Assembly (NCBI RefSeq): GCF_013752535.1
Contig: NZ_CP058348.1
Location: 3,720,001 to 3,784,000 of the forward strand
DNA: 64,000 nucleotides
From: Bdellovibrio sp. KM01
GTDB lineage: Bacteria > Bdellovibrionota > Bdellovibrionia > Bdellovibrionales > Bdellovibrionaceae
Direction: 5' to 3'
Position numbers and translations under genes: made by a program. Positions 7,536 through 15,416 of the stretch are shown piece after piece. The notes beneath the pieces were generated by a model. It had not been told where the DNA came from. It did no database searches and worked only from the letters and a program-made list of their open reading frames with translations. Numbering within the stretch: the stretch's first letter is position 1; each line of letters opens with the position of its first letter.

Positions 7536-8372
7536 TCAAAAATGAATCGAATGCCAAGTTTGCTTCTTCTCAAGAATCTCTTCAAAGCCGAAATTTCTGT
7601 AGAACGCGATAGCTGGCCCTCGGACATCCTCTACTTTTAAAAAAAGTGTTGGAATGTTGCATGCTGATAGTTCCATAGAAATTTTTGCCATTAATTTTCT
7701 TGCGTGCCCTTGCCTCAAAAACTTTTCGTGTGTTGCGAGACGATCTATCTTTGCCGATTGCGGATAAATATCCACTTTGGCGACGGCAGCTACTTGCCCG
7801 CTAGCCATCTCAATCCTTAGGGATCCGCTTTCAATCCATTCTTGAGCTTCATTTGCAGAAACAGCGTGCAGATTGCTCATAGTTTTTGCTACCTCATCGG
7901 CTGGCGCCATTCTATGAGCTTCTTCCACATTTTTAACGCCTAAACATCGAGGTATTGTAAGTTCAAAATGATGAAAGGTTTGAGACTTAATATTGAACGC
8001 CGACTGTTTAAAGATATCATTTACATCGTTATCGTCGCATCCAACATCGAATCTTAATCTGTGTTTGGATGAAAATGAATTGCTCGTCAAAAAAGTCTTT
8101 ACGAGTTCTTCGGCAATGAGTTTTCTATCTTGGCTTCCAGCTTCGACAAATAGTTCCCCGAGGCTCCAGTCGTCACCTTGCTTAAAACATCTGATGAAGC
8201 CTAATTTTTTTTCATTTTTGTCGACAGCATAAAACCAACCCTTGGGGGATTCTTCCTCGAAGTAGCTGATCTCATCGGCCATGCTTGTTGGATATCCTAG
8301 GGAAACACTTAATAGCTCTTCCAATTCTGATAGAGATGTTAGATCGATGGTTCTTATTTCGAAATTCTTCAT
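7536..8372 (-). CDS. GNAT-family N-acetyltransferase (two GNAT-like halves)
   Basis: The 278-residue protein has a C-terminal GNAT domain (residues ~150-278) with the acetyl-CoA pyrophosphate-binding turn in KFLRQGHARKLM (R/Q-x-x-G-x-A). It also has the usual late motif AIAFYRNFGFEE. The N-terminal half (FYAVDKNEKKLGFIRCFKQGD, ELFVEAG) resembles a second, degenerate GNAT unit without a clear pyrophosphate loop. An amine-containing small molecule or peptide is the likely acceptor, but nothing specific can be said. It converges with the outer-membrane gene across a shared terminator. No operon partner is seen. Confidence 0.8.
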   Translation of the reverse strand: MKNFEIRTIDLTSLSELEELLSVSLGYPTSMADEISYFEEESPKGWFYAVDKNEKKLGFIRCFKQGDDWSLGELFVEAGSQDRKLIAEELVKTFLTSNSFSSKHRLRFDVGCDDNDVNDIFKQSAFNIKSQTFHHFELTIPRCLGVKNVEEAHRMAPADEVAKTMSNLHAVSANEAQEWIESGSLRIEMASGQVAAVAKVDIYPQSAKIDRLATHEKFLRQGHARKLMAKISMELSACNIPTLFLKVEDVRGPAIAFYRNFGFEEILEKKQTWHSIHF

Positions 8373-8749
8373 AGGGCCTCGCGTGGGTTTTATCGGACGC
8401 TACCGGTCGAAGCAAGTAACTTAACTAACGGGGGGAGTATTCGTTAAAAAATATGAGGTCATTATCCTTCAAGCGACTCCATCAGTACTTCATGTGGGCG
8501 TGGTGAGAAGTTGAACGAATTATTAGATTACAGACAAAATTCCATAATTCGAATTCGAAACCGATGCTTACCGCGTGGCGAACCCACGACCCGATCAAAT
8601 GTTCTGCAGTCTCCCCCCACAAGCTGGCTCTGAGCTCAAACCTGCGCCCTGCATTTGTGGCGAGTTGTTTGCACTGTCTACCCAAGTCGAGTGACTGAGA
8701 TTCGATTCGAAGTGAGACATCGGCACACAGATTATATTTGGGGGTCAGT
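8373..8749. other. Intergenic stretch with no supported gene
   Basis: This 377-nt stretch contains only a 67-codon minus-strand frame (8482-8685) with no ribosome site and no recognisable protein features. The base composition shifts toward G+C near 8540 and stays high through the following esterase gene, marking the left edge of what looks like transferred DNA. A G-rich ribosome site, GGGGG at 8740-8744, serves the next gene. Confidence 0.5.
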
Positions 8750-10084
8750 ATGATGAAGAATTTGCTCCTGTTGATGGGCGTGCTAGTGACATCCGTGGCG
8801 GCGCAGGCCTACGTCGCCGAGACAGATGTCGAATACGACTATATTAATGGGACGAGCCTTAAGATGGACGTCTATCGTCCCTCTAATCCTGGGACGGCTC
8901 TGCGCCCAGCGCTGCTTTTCTTTCACGGTGGTTGCTACAACAGCGGCAGCAAGGCCAGCATCAATGGCGTTGTGAAGGGCCTTGCTGATGAAGGGTTCAC
9001 AGTTTTCAGTATCGGCTACCGATTAACGCCAGTTGCGAAGTACCCGGCGGGGGTCACCGACGTTAAACAGGCATTGCGATTCATTCGCAAGAATTCGGCG
9101 CGCTTTCAGGTCGATCCGAACAAGATCGTCACTCATGGCGAGTCCGCCGGTTCCTACCTCGCTGCCGTCTTAGGTGTTGAAGCCTCAGAGGACAGAAAAG
9201 GTAATGTTGATAAATACTCGGGACGAGTTCAACTCGTAGTGGATTGGTTTGGTCGCACCGATTTCACCCTGACACAAACCACTGGAACCGATTGCGCTGT
9301 GGATTGGATCGGCCAGCCGCGCAACGACAAAACTATGCCGATTTTCAAAGACGCGTCGATAAAGAATCACGTCGATGAGAATTCGGCAGCCTTCTATATC
9401 ATTCACGGCACCCACGACACTCAGGTCGACCCGATTCACTCGACAAGCCTCGCAAACACTCTTTGGAATAGAAAGCGTGATGCTGAGGTTGTGCTTTACG
9501 AAGGACAAGGCCACGGCTTCTCGCGAACTATTCCGTGGGCTCTTTCACGCGCTCGCATCCTTAAACAATTCGGAATCCCTGATCGCTTAGCCACAAAGAA
9601 AGTCGACGGTGCGCCAGCCTACGCAATCAATTCAGGCCAACTGGATAAAATCAATACGTCTAACTTCACGCCTGACAAGTACTTCGTTGGTGGCGCGGCG
9701 TATGACTACGGAAACGTGAGTACAGAAGGCACGTCACTGCCAGCACTCTATACCGACTCACGCTATGGCTGGAATTTCGGCTATAAATTGCCGGTGGTCG
9801 CCGCAGTCTATCGCGTCGGTCTGTTCTTTGCCGAAAACTCAACTGCCTTCAGCGCAAAGGGTTCGCGAGTGTTTGATGTTTCAATGAGCTTCCCGAATGG
9901 TTCTTCCACCATCACGGTACCGGTGCTTCCAAAATTCGATGCAATTGCGCTCGGGGGAAAAAACACAGTGATCCGTCGCTACGTGCACGTCATCACCACA
10001 ACTCCGACTCTCAACATCGACTTCCAGGGAAGAGTGAACAACGCCTTTATTAACGCGTTCTCGGTTGATCAGATTGGGTACTAA
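8750..10084 (+). CDS. Secreted esterase/alpha-beta hydrolase fused to a malectin-like domain
   Basis: The 444-residue product begins with a Sec signal peptide (MMKNLLLLMGVLVTSVAAQA). An alpha/beta-hydrolase domain of the fold-3 carboxylesterase type follows, with the HGG oxyanion motif (FFHGGCYNSGS), the nucleophile elbow HGESAGS, the acid in HGTHDTQVD and the catalytic His in GQGHGF. Residues ~300-444 form a malectin-like carbohydrate-binding domain: AYAINSG, DSRYGWNFGYKLP, YRVGLFFAEN, SRVFDVS and LNIDFQGRVNNAFINAFSV. An extracellular or periplasmic carbohydrate esterase is the best inference. Two ATGs at 8750 and 8753 are both possible. Codon use is richer in G and C than in neighbouring genes, suggesting horizontal transfer. 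Confidence 0.85.
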   Translation: MMKNLLLLMGVLVTSVAAQAYVAETDVEYDYINGTSLKMDVYRPSNPGTALRPALLFFHGGCYNSGSKASINGVVKGLADEGFTVFSIGYRLTPVAKYPAGVTDVKQALRFIRKNSARFQVDPNKIVTHGESAGSYLAAVLGVEASEDRKGNVDKYSGRVQLVVDWFGRTDFTLTQTTGTDCAVDWIGQPRNDKTMPIFKDASIKNHVDENSAAFYIIHGTHDTQVDPIHSTSLANTLWNRKRDAEVVLYEGQGHGFSRTIPWALSRARILKQFGIPDRLATKKVDGAPAYAINSGQLDKINTSNFTPDKYFVGGAAYDYGNVSTEGTSLPALYTDSRYGWNFGYKLPVVAAVYRVGLFFAENSTAFSAKGSRVFDVSMSFPNGSSTITVPVLPKFDAIALGGKNTVIRRYVHVITTTPTLNIDFQGRVNNAFINAFSVDQIGY

Positions 10085-10098
10085 GGAGCAAGCATAAG

Positions 10099-10130
10099 AT
10101 CGCGGAGCCTGATGAGGTTCCGCGATTTTC
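10099..10130 (+). terminator. Rho-independent terminator after the esterase gene
   Basis: ATCGCGGA at 10099-10106 pairs with TCCGCGAT at 10119-10126, and the inner bases GCCT/AGGT extend the stem to about 12 bp with a GATG loop. A short T tract follows. It lies 15 nt after the esterase stop codon. Confidence 0.75.
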
Positions 10131-10268
10131 ACGATACCGAGGGCGATGGCAGAAAAGTCGGAGTCACGGGAACTCTCACATCACTCGGACCCCGCGATCA
10201 AAGAAGCGCTGGAATAAAGTTGATCGGTTCTCATCTATTCTTAAATTGATTAGTACAATCTCATCAGT

Positions 10269-10376
10269 TTTGAATGGACAATTAATTTTAAGTTCACAAC
10301 GGCAGGCTTAGATTCCCCACACGTTCAATTCAACAGCGCCAGGAGTCAAAACAAGGCAGTTGGTGCGGATGCTGAA
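10269..10376 (+). pseudogene. Decayed fragment of an outer-membrane protein gene paralogous to 6523-7458
   Basis: Read in one frame, this 108-nt stretch encodes FEWT..FKFTTAGL, then FNS, then NKAVGADAE. These align collinearly and without gaps to FEWTMSPKFTMAGL...FNSGNNPNKAVGADAE in the intact outer-membrane gene at about 7045-7152. Over the last 48 nt, 40 positions are identical to 7105-7152. No start codon, signal peptide or barrel remainder surrounds it, and the frame stops soon after at 10416. It is best explained as the remnant of a duplicated or foreign copy of that gene. Confidence 0.75.
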
Positions 10377-10496
10377 CCCTCAAAAAATAAAAACAAACTA
10401 GACTTTAGTTATAAATAAACAATAATTGCTACTACTAACGACCTAATTTGAATTTAACTCCTCAACCACCAAGCAAACAAACCGATCTTAGTTGAT

Positions 10497-13244
10497 ATGA
10501 AATCATCATACGCAACTATTCAAATGAATCTATCCAAATTTTACTCGAAATGGCAAAACTTCTCTGGAAACGAGAGACAAGGATCTCAGATCTTTCTGGC
10601 CGATTTTTTTTCCTGCTTTGGGCTAACCTTCGACGATCCAAATGCAATTCCATTTGAGGTAAATACAGGCAAAGGCTTTGCTGATGCTTTTTTAAAAGAT
10701 TCCGTCGTCTTTGAAATGAAGAGTAAAAAACTTGTTAAGGACAAATCTTCTCTGGAAAAGCAACTACCGCAAGCTTTGAAGTATTGGGATGGCAAGGGCC
10801 GTCATGCCCCATTCATCGTTCTATGTAACTTTGTCGACTTTATCATCTTTGACACCAGAGACAGATCTAAACACTACATCAAGATTGGTGAACTAGAATC
10901 AAAAGCAGAGTCATTCAATTTTTTGATGAAGCTGAACCCTGCTTTTGCTCCTGAGCAAGAGGCCGTTACACGTCAGGCAGCAAAGATCATGGGAAAACTA
11001 TACCAAGATTTAAAAAATCGCTTAAAAGGAAGAAAGGAAGAGGTAGATATTTTCGTCTTGCAATGTCTGTTCTGCCTTTTTTCTGAAGATATTGGATATT
11101 TGCCTGTTGAAATGTTCTCAAACTCAGTCAGAAGAATCCGCGATGGCGAAGATAACTCCGCCAATATCCTGAGCACTCTTTTTAAAATGATGGACGAAAG
11201 AGACTCCGATAGGAAGCGCGGAAAATTCGAGCATGTTAGGTATTTCAATGGACCTCTATTTAGAATTAAACCCGAAATTGTACTGACTGACACCGAAGTC
11301 GAGTGCTTATGGGAAGCATGCCAATATGATTGGAAAACTGTGCGCCCAGAAATATTTGGAGCTCTTTTTGAATCATCACAGTCCAAAAAATCGAGACATG
11401 CAGATGGCATGCATTTCACTTCAGAAATAGATATCAAAAAAGTTATCTATCCTTGTGTTGTTGAACCTTGGAACGAAATTCTGGAGAACTGCAAGTCACC
11501 TAAAGATCTGCAAGAAGCGCATCAAAAACTAAAGTCTTATCGCGTGCTAGATCCAGCATGCGGATCCGGCAATTTTCTTATCGTCGCATATAGAGAATTA
11601 AAAAAGATCGAAGAAGGTATCTTCATTAAGTATAAAGCCGCTACCGGGATGACATACAATGAAGTACAAGCAGAGCTTGGATGGTTTCCGCTCACAAATC
11701 TATATGGGATCGAAGTGAATGCATTCCCGTCATTGCTAACCAGAGTCTCACTATGGATTACAAAAAAAATGGTTAAAAGTGATCTCAAACTTACTGAGCC
11801 TGATTTACCATTAGAAGAATTAAAACATATCATTTGCGCAGACGCTTTAGAGGTTAAATGGGATGATGTCGACGTCGTTGTCGGAAATCCGCCATATCTT
11901 GGCTGCAAGCAAATAAGAAAAGCTCGCGGTGACAGATACTTCAAGTGGTTAGGTGAAAGATTCCCAGACCACAGCAAAATGTCAGATTACTGTACATACT
12001 GGTTCGAAAAAGTTCTGGAAGATGTAAAGCCAGGAGTGCGCATTGGATTGGTATGTACGAAATCGATTTCACAGACTAATTCTCGATTAGCGAGTTTAGA
12101 GAAAATAGTGTCTTCTGGGGGAACCATTTTCAATGCAATTTCCAATAAAAAGTGGTCGGGTGAGGCTAAAGTTCACGTAAGTATTGTAAACTTTGTGCAT
12201 AAGTCTGGTTTCGTTGGAAAAAAGTATTTAGATAATAAGGAGGTCATGGAGATCTCGTCACGACTTAAAAATTTTGCGATCCAGTCGGAATCCAGAAAAC
12301 TTAAAGCAAATGGAGGCACAGCCTATGTTGGCCCCGTTCCGAATGGCAAGGGGTTTATTATTGACTCACATACTAGATCTGAGCTTTTGAAAGAAAGTCC
12401 AAAAAACAGAGCCGTAATAAAAGAGTTCTTAACTGGTGAAGACCTAGTTCACAATGCTGACCAAAGTGCCTCACGATGGATTATCGATTTCCAAGATTGG
12501 CCATTGGAAAAAGCAATGGAATTTAAAGGTCCGATGAAGATTATTACTGAGAAGGTAAAGCCTGTACGCAAAAAAATCAGAGGTTCTACGAACGATGCCA
12601 AAAATTATCGTATGAACTGGTGGCGATTCGGAAGGCCACAAATGGGACTACGACAGCAAATTTCACATCTCAAGAAATTTGTGACTGTATCAAGAGTTGG
12701 AAAGTACCCAATATTTGTCTTTGTAAACAATAAAAATATTCTTCCCGCCGACTCAACTGTAGCGATAGCTTTTGATTCATTTGGCCAGATGGGAGTATTA
12801 CAGTCGAAATTTCATACACAATGGTTTAACTACCAGTGCTCTAGCTTAAAAGGTGATGCGCGATACACGAACACAACGGTATTTGAAACATTTCCGTTTC
12901 CGGAAAAAATTTCCTCTGAAGTCGGAACTATAATGAAGAAGATTGAGGCCTACAGATCGAAGTTTTGCAAAAAAATGGACATTGGCCTCACAACTTTATA
13001 CAACCAGATGAACGATGGTGCGCACATTCCTTTAAAACAACTTCATAAACAACTAGATCAAGCTGTTGCTGAATGCTACGGATACCCAAAAGCAAAAATT
13101 GAGTCATACAATGATATAATTAACTTTCTAACAGATCTCAATTTGCTTCGCGCAAGCCAAGAAGATGAAATTGCGTTGAGAGAAAAGGCCGCCGAACTTG
13201 CGAAAAAAGCGTCGAGAAAAGCGACAAAAAAGAGAGCAGCTTAG
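10497..13244 (+). CDS. MmeI-like (type IIL/IIG) fused restriction endonuclease-methyltransferase
   Basis: The 915-residue protein closely follows the layout and length of MmeI (about 919 residues). The N-terminal PD-(D/E)XK nuclease has Asp63, Glu73 and Lys75 (FADAFLKDSVVFEMKSK), with the same D-x9-E-x-K spacing as MmeI. A helical spacer spans ~150-330. The gamma-class adenine methyltransferase domain carries DPACGSGNF (from Asp352) and NPPY (464-467). The target-recognition region and a basic C-terminal tail follow. One polypeptide would cut and protect its site by N6-adenine methylation; the recognition sequence cannot be read from sequence alone. No Shine-Dalgarno precedes the ATG; Met10 is an alternative start. 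No separate methyltransferase or nuclease gene is nearby. Confidence 0.9.
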   Translation: MKSSYATIQMNLSKFYSKWQNFSGNERQGSQIFLADFFSCFGLTFDDPNAIPFEVNTGKGFADAFLKDSVVFEMKSKKLVKDKSSLEKQLPQALKYWDGKGRHAPFIVLCNFVDFIIFDTRDRSKHYIKIGELESKAESFNFLMKLNPAFAPEQEAVTRQAAKIMGKLYQDLKNRLKGRKEEVDIFVLQCLFCLFSEDIGYLPVEMFSNSVRRIRDGEDNSANILSTLFKMMDERDSDRKRGKFEHVRYFNGPLFRIKPEIVLTDTEVECLWEACQYDWKTVRPEIFGALFESSQSKKSRHADGMHFTSEIDIKKVIYPCVVEPWNEILENCKSPKDLQEAHQKLKSYRVLDPACGSGNFLIVAYRELKKIEEGIFIKYKAATGMTYNEVQAELGWFPLTNLYGIEVNAFPSLLTRVSLWITKKMVKSDLKLTEPDLPLEELKHIICADALEVKWDDVDVVVGNPPYLGCKQIRKARGDRYFKWLGERFPDHSKMSDYCTYWFEKVLEDVKPGVRIGLVCTKSISQTNSRLASLEKIVSSGGTIFNAISNKKWSGEAKVHVSIVNFVHKSGFVGKKYLDNKEVMEISSRLKNFAIQSESRKLKANGGTAYVGPVPNGKGFIIDSHTRSELLKESPKNRAVIKEFLTGEDLVHNADQSASRWIIDFQDWPLEKAMEFKGPMKIITEKVKPVRKKIRGSTNDAKNYRMNWWRFGRPQMGLRQQISHLKKFVTVSRVGKYPIFVFVNNKNILPADSTVAIAFDSFGQMGVLQSKFHTQWFNYQCSSLKGDARYTNTTVFETFPFPEKISSEVGTIMKKIEAYRSKFCKKMDIGLTTLYNQMNDGAHIPLKQLHKQLDQAVAECYGYPKAKIESYNDIINFLTDLNLLRASQEDEIALREKAAELAKKASRKATKKRAA

Positions 13245-13245
13245 T

Positions 13246-13464
13246 CTATTTAATGAGCTTTAAATATACCGCGTTTTTAAGCCGTCTATTTTCCGTCACT
13301 GAGATTTCTCTGAGTGCACGGATATATTCGGCTATGATTTCAGAATTAGCGTCATCATCAAAATCCAGAGATTCCAGTTCACGCTCTATTCTAAGTATTT
13401 CGCGTCTTAGAATTACTAGTTCATAATCAGACATAAATTTGTTTAAATTCATATCCCAGCACAT
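13246..13464 (-). CDS. Small hypothetical helical protein
   Basis: The frame encodes up to 72 residues; a start at Met11 (MSDYELVILRREILRIERELESLDFDDD) is equally plausible. The sequence is strongly amphipathic and charged, with a heptad-like pattern over residues ~12-65 consistent with a coiled coil or two-helix hairpin. Its stop codon faces that of the MmeI-like gene with 1 nt between them. No family is recognised and no strong ribosome site is visible, so this is a tentative gene. Confidence 0.4.
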   Translation of the reverse strand: MCWDMNLNKFMSDYELVILRREILRIERELESLDFDDDANSEIIAEYIRALREISVTENRRLKNAVYLKLIK

Positions 13465-13656
13465 ATAATAGAGCTATTTGTGGGTCAATCGAAGAACCAG
13501 GTTACATCTAACCACAATGCTAATAGCTTTTCCGAAATCAATGATTAAAATTTTTACAAAAAATATGTCTGTTTGCGCTTCGGCTGACTTTGTCACCGCA
13601 AAAATACCATCCTGGCATTTTTGCGAACGCACGTCTGCCAGAAGAAAGACTTCATG

Positions 13657-13706
13657 CATTTAAAAATATAAAACCACCCAGAAGGGTGGTTTTATATTTT
13701 TAAATG
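13657..13706 (-). terminator. Perfect 23-bp stem-loop terminator
   Basis: Bases 13657-13679 are the exact reverse complement of 13684-13706, with an AGAA loop. The GC core CCACCC/GGGTGG is flanked by A/T tracts, so it can terminate in both directions. On the minus strand it lies downstream of the toxin-antitoxin operon and would end that transcript. Confidence 0.8.
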
Positions 13707-13727
13707 GTGTGGTGGCGGGAATTGAAA
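13706..13727 (-). other. tRNA/tmRNA 3'-end-like relic, possible distal attachment site
   Basis: On the minus strand this reads TTCAATTCCCGCC followed by ACCACACC and A, the form of a T-loop, acceptor strand and CCA end. No tRNA body lies upstream of it. The intact tmRNA gene at 15417-15762 ends in a similar TTCAATTCCCCCCGCCTCC and CCA in the same orientation. A partial copy of the target gene's 3' end is what site-specific integration leaves at the far side of an element. The match is short and imperfect. Confidence 0.35.
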
Positions 13728-13822
13728 GGTACACTAAGACATTGAAATTAGTATGGACTCATTTGAAAAGTGCCCTAGATACCCCAAAAGTACCCTATGA
13801 ATCTCTTTAACAGGGGATATTC

Positions 13823-14623
13823 CTAACTTTTTCGAATTCCCAATTGTTTCTCGTAAGCGTCTAAGTCGAAAGGAGCGCTTGAGATCTCCTTACATACAAG
13901 ATCAAGCTCTCCAACATTATCTTCAAACAAGACGAGATTATTTTTTGTTTGATTTCGTACAGAGCAATAGAGAATCCCGTTATATCCATGAGCCCGAGCA
14001 ATTGCGCCAAGTATTTGAGACGAAGATGGAATATTATAGTTAAGATTCAACTCAAACCACTCGTCTTTTAAAGCTCCTTGTGGAATTCCCAAAGCTTTAA
14101 AAGTCGAACTACTCGTTACCACGAGAATATCTGGAACACTAACTTGATACTCTACAATTTTATACTTCGCTCGAGGCAACTCATCTGCTCTGGGTTGCTC
14201 AAACTCGGGATAACATTGAGTCATATAGTCGTTATGAAAAATTTCTCCATAACAACACTCTTTGTCTTGTCCCAAATAAAGGAGTCTATTTTTGAAAAGC
14301 GCCGACTCTTTGAAATTAAATCTGGATGACTTTCGATCAGATCCTACTGTTGATAGAGGTTGATGACTCTCCTTACACAGTCTAAATATTGTCTGATCTT
14401 GATATGAAGTATCACAGGCACTATTTATATTTATATCTCGGAGATTATCTACTTCAACTTCCAATCGCGATGAACGTCTGTATAGAAAGTCGTCTTTTTC
14501 TTGCTCCGACGAGAACTCATCGTCAGGAGTAGCTGTTATATTTGTACCTAGGTACCACTTTGCAAAGGCCTTAACTTCGGATGGGGATTTAAATATTAAA
14601 TCTTTTGGATCCGTATAAGACAC
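13823..14623 (-). CDS. RES-domain toxin
   Basis: The 266-residue protein has a C-terminal RES domain (residues ~90-250). Recognisable blocks are IFRLCKESH, the conserved RFN (SSRFNFKES), LLYLGQDKECCYGEIF with the conserved Tyr and Glu, SSSQILGAIARAHGYNGILYCSVRN and NLVLFEDN. RES toxins degrade NAD+ or transfer ADP-ribose and halt growth; catalysis uses Arg, Tyr and Glu/Ser residues that are present here. The longer-than-usual N-terminus (~90 residues) has no recognised domain. The gene starts 8 nt after the stop of the MbcA-like antitoxin, the usual antitoxin-first order. Confidence 0.88.
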   Translation of the reverse strand: MSYTDPKDLIFKSPSEVKAFAKWYLGTNITATPDDEFSSEQEKDDFLYRRSSRLEVEVDNLRDININSACDTSYQDQTIFRLCKESHQPLSTVGSDRKSSRFNFKESALFKNRLLYLGQDKECCYGEIFHNDYMTQCYPEFEQPRADELPRAKYKIVEYQVSVPDILVVTSSSTFKALGIPQGALKDEWFELNLNYNIPSSSQILGAIARAHGYNGILYCSVRNQTKNNLVLFEDNVGELDLVCKEISSAPFDLDAYEKQLGIRKS

Positions 14624-14631
14624 TTTTCAAA

Positions 14632-15018
14632 CTACCCTAACTGTTGCTCTAGAAACATTTTAACTTTTCGGCTCTTACCTTTAAGCATGTATTCAAGAGG
14701 TGTTTGAGAATCAAACTCAGGGCGTGGCAAGACAAGCCACTTTTGCATTTTTGACTTTATTTGCTCAGCACTAAGAGATGGGTCAGCCTCAGAGATAATC
14801 TCAATTATTAAGTTAAATATGGACAACCAAGTCTTAACTTTACCATCAGGAGTGGCCAATGGATTTCTGCTAACAGCCGAAGGATCTAAATCTAAGGCAA
14901 TAGCAATATCAGCATCACTTTTACCAAAAAAATCAGCAAGAATTTTGAGATTCACCTTAGGAGAGTTAGTATCAAAAAAATTTTCTAATACTTGTATCTC
15001 TTTAGCAGTCGAATTCAT
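14632..15018 (-). CDS. MbcA/ParS/Xre-type antitoxin
   Basis: From the ATG at 15018, supported by AAAGGA 9 nt upstream, the product is 128 residues. An N-terminal helix-turn-helix-like region (LKILADFFGKSDADIAIALDLDPSAVSRNP) precedes a C-terminal MbcA/ParS toxin-binding domain (DUF2384) with WLVLPRPEFDSQTPLEYMLKGK and a terminal V..FLEQQLG. In this family the C-terminal end plugs the RES toxin active site and the HTH represses the operon. A perfect 11-bp inverted repeat lies 49-74 nt upstream. An upstream in-frame ATG at 15099 would read through that repeat and is less likely. Confidence 0.85.
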   Translation of the reverse strand: MNSTAKEIQVLENFFDTNSPKVNLKILADFFGKSDADIAIALDLDPSAVSRNPLATPDGKVKTWLSIFNLIIEIISEADPSLSAEQIKSKMQKWLVLPRPEFDSQTPLEYMLKGKSRKVKMFLEQQLG

Positions 15019-15066
15019 GATTTTGTCCTTTGCAGTTCTGGGTGACAGAGTTACCCCCAAGCCACC

Positions 15067-15092
15067 AATATTGCAAGATACCTTGCAATATT
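15067..15092 (-). promoter_or_regulatory. Operator-like palindrome upstream of the RES/MbcA operon
   Basis: AATATTGCAAG at 15067-15077 and CTTGCAATATT at 15082-15092 are a perfect 11-bp inverted repeat with a 4-nt spacer. Its position between promoter-rich A/T DNA and the antitoxin start suits an autorepressor site. Binding by the antitoxin is inferred. Confidence 0.6.
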
Positions 15093-15416
15093 TATGCAAT
15101 AAATTATCAATTATGCTTGTTTCTTAATTATTTGATTTTATTGATAAATAAAATATTCATCAAGAAACACCATGTCTAAATTATCGGATAGTGCCAATAT
15201 TTATTCAAATTAAACGTAATAAAGGTGCCAAAAATGGACCAAAATAAATCAAATAACATCTTTTAATTTTATCTAATTAAGCCCTGATTTAAACCACTAT
15301 GTCTCTATATATATGAAAATATTGGTGTTTTAAAAATATTCTCATTATGAGACATAGGACTGCTATTTGACCCAACTGCTCTTCTATCCTTTAATAGATT
15401 TTCTCGGAAAAATAGA
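15093..15416. other. AT-rich intergenic stretch with an inverted repeat
   Basis: No gene is supported in these 324 nt. CTATGTCTC at 15297-15305 and GAGACATAG at 15349-15357 form a 9-bp inverted repeat separated by 43 nt. The rest is AT-rich and probably carries the toxin-antitoxin promoter and the downstream flank of ssrA. Confidence 0.45.

Noticed and set aside
8482-8685. 67-codon minus-strand frame in the gap before the esterase gene
   Set aside because: No ribosome site, no recognisable composition or domain, and it begins at the border of the GC-rich block.
13474-13663. Overlapping 61-codon frames on both strands
   Set aside because: Both run into the perfect hairpin at 13657, have no ribosome site and cannot both be coding; neither resembles a known protein.
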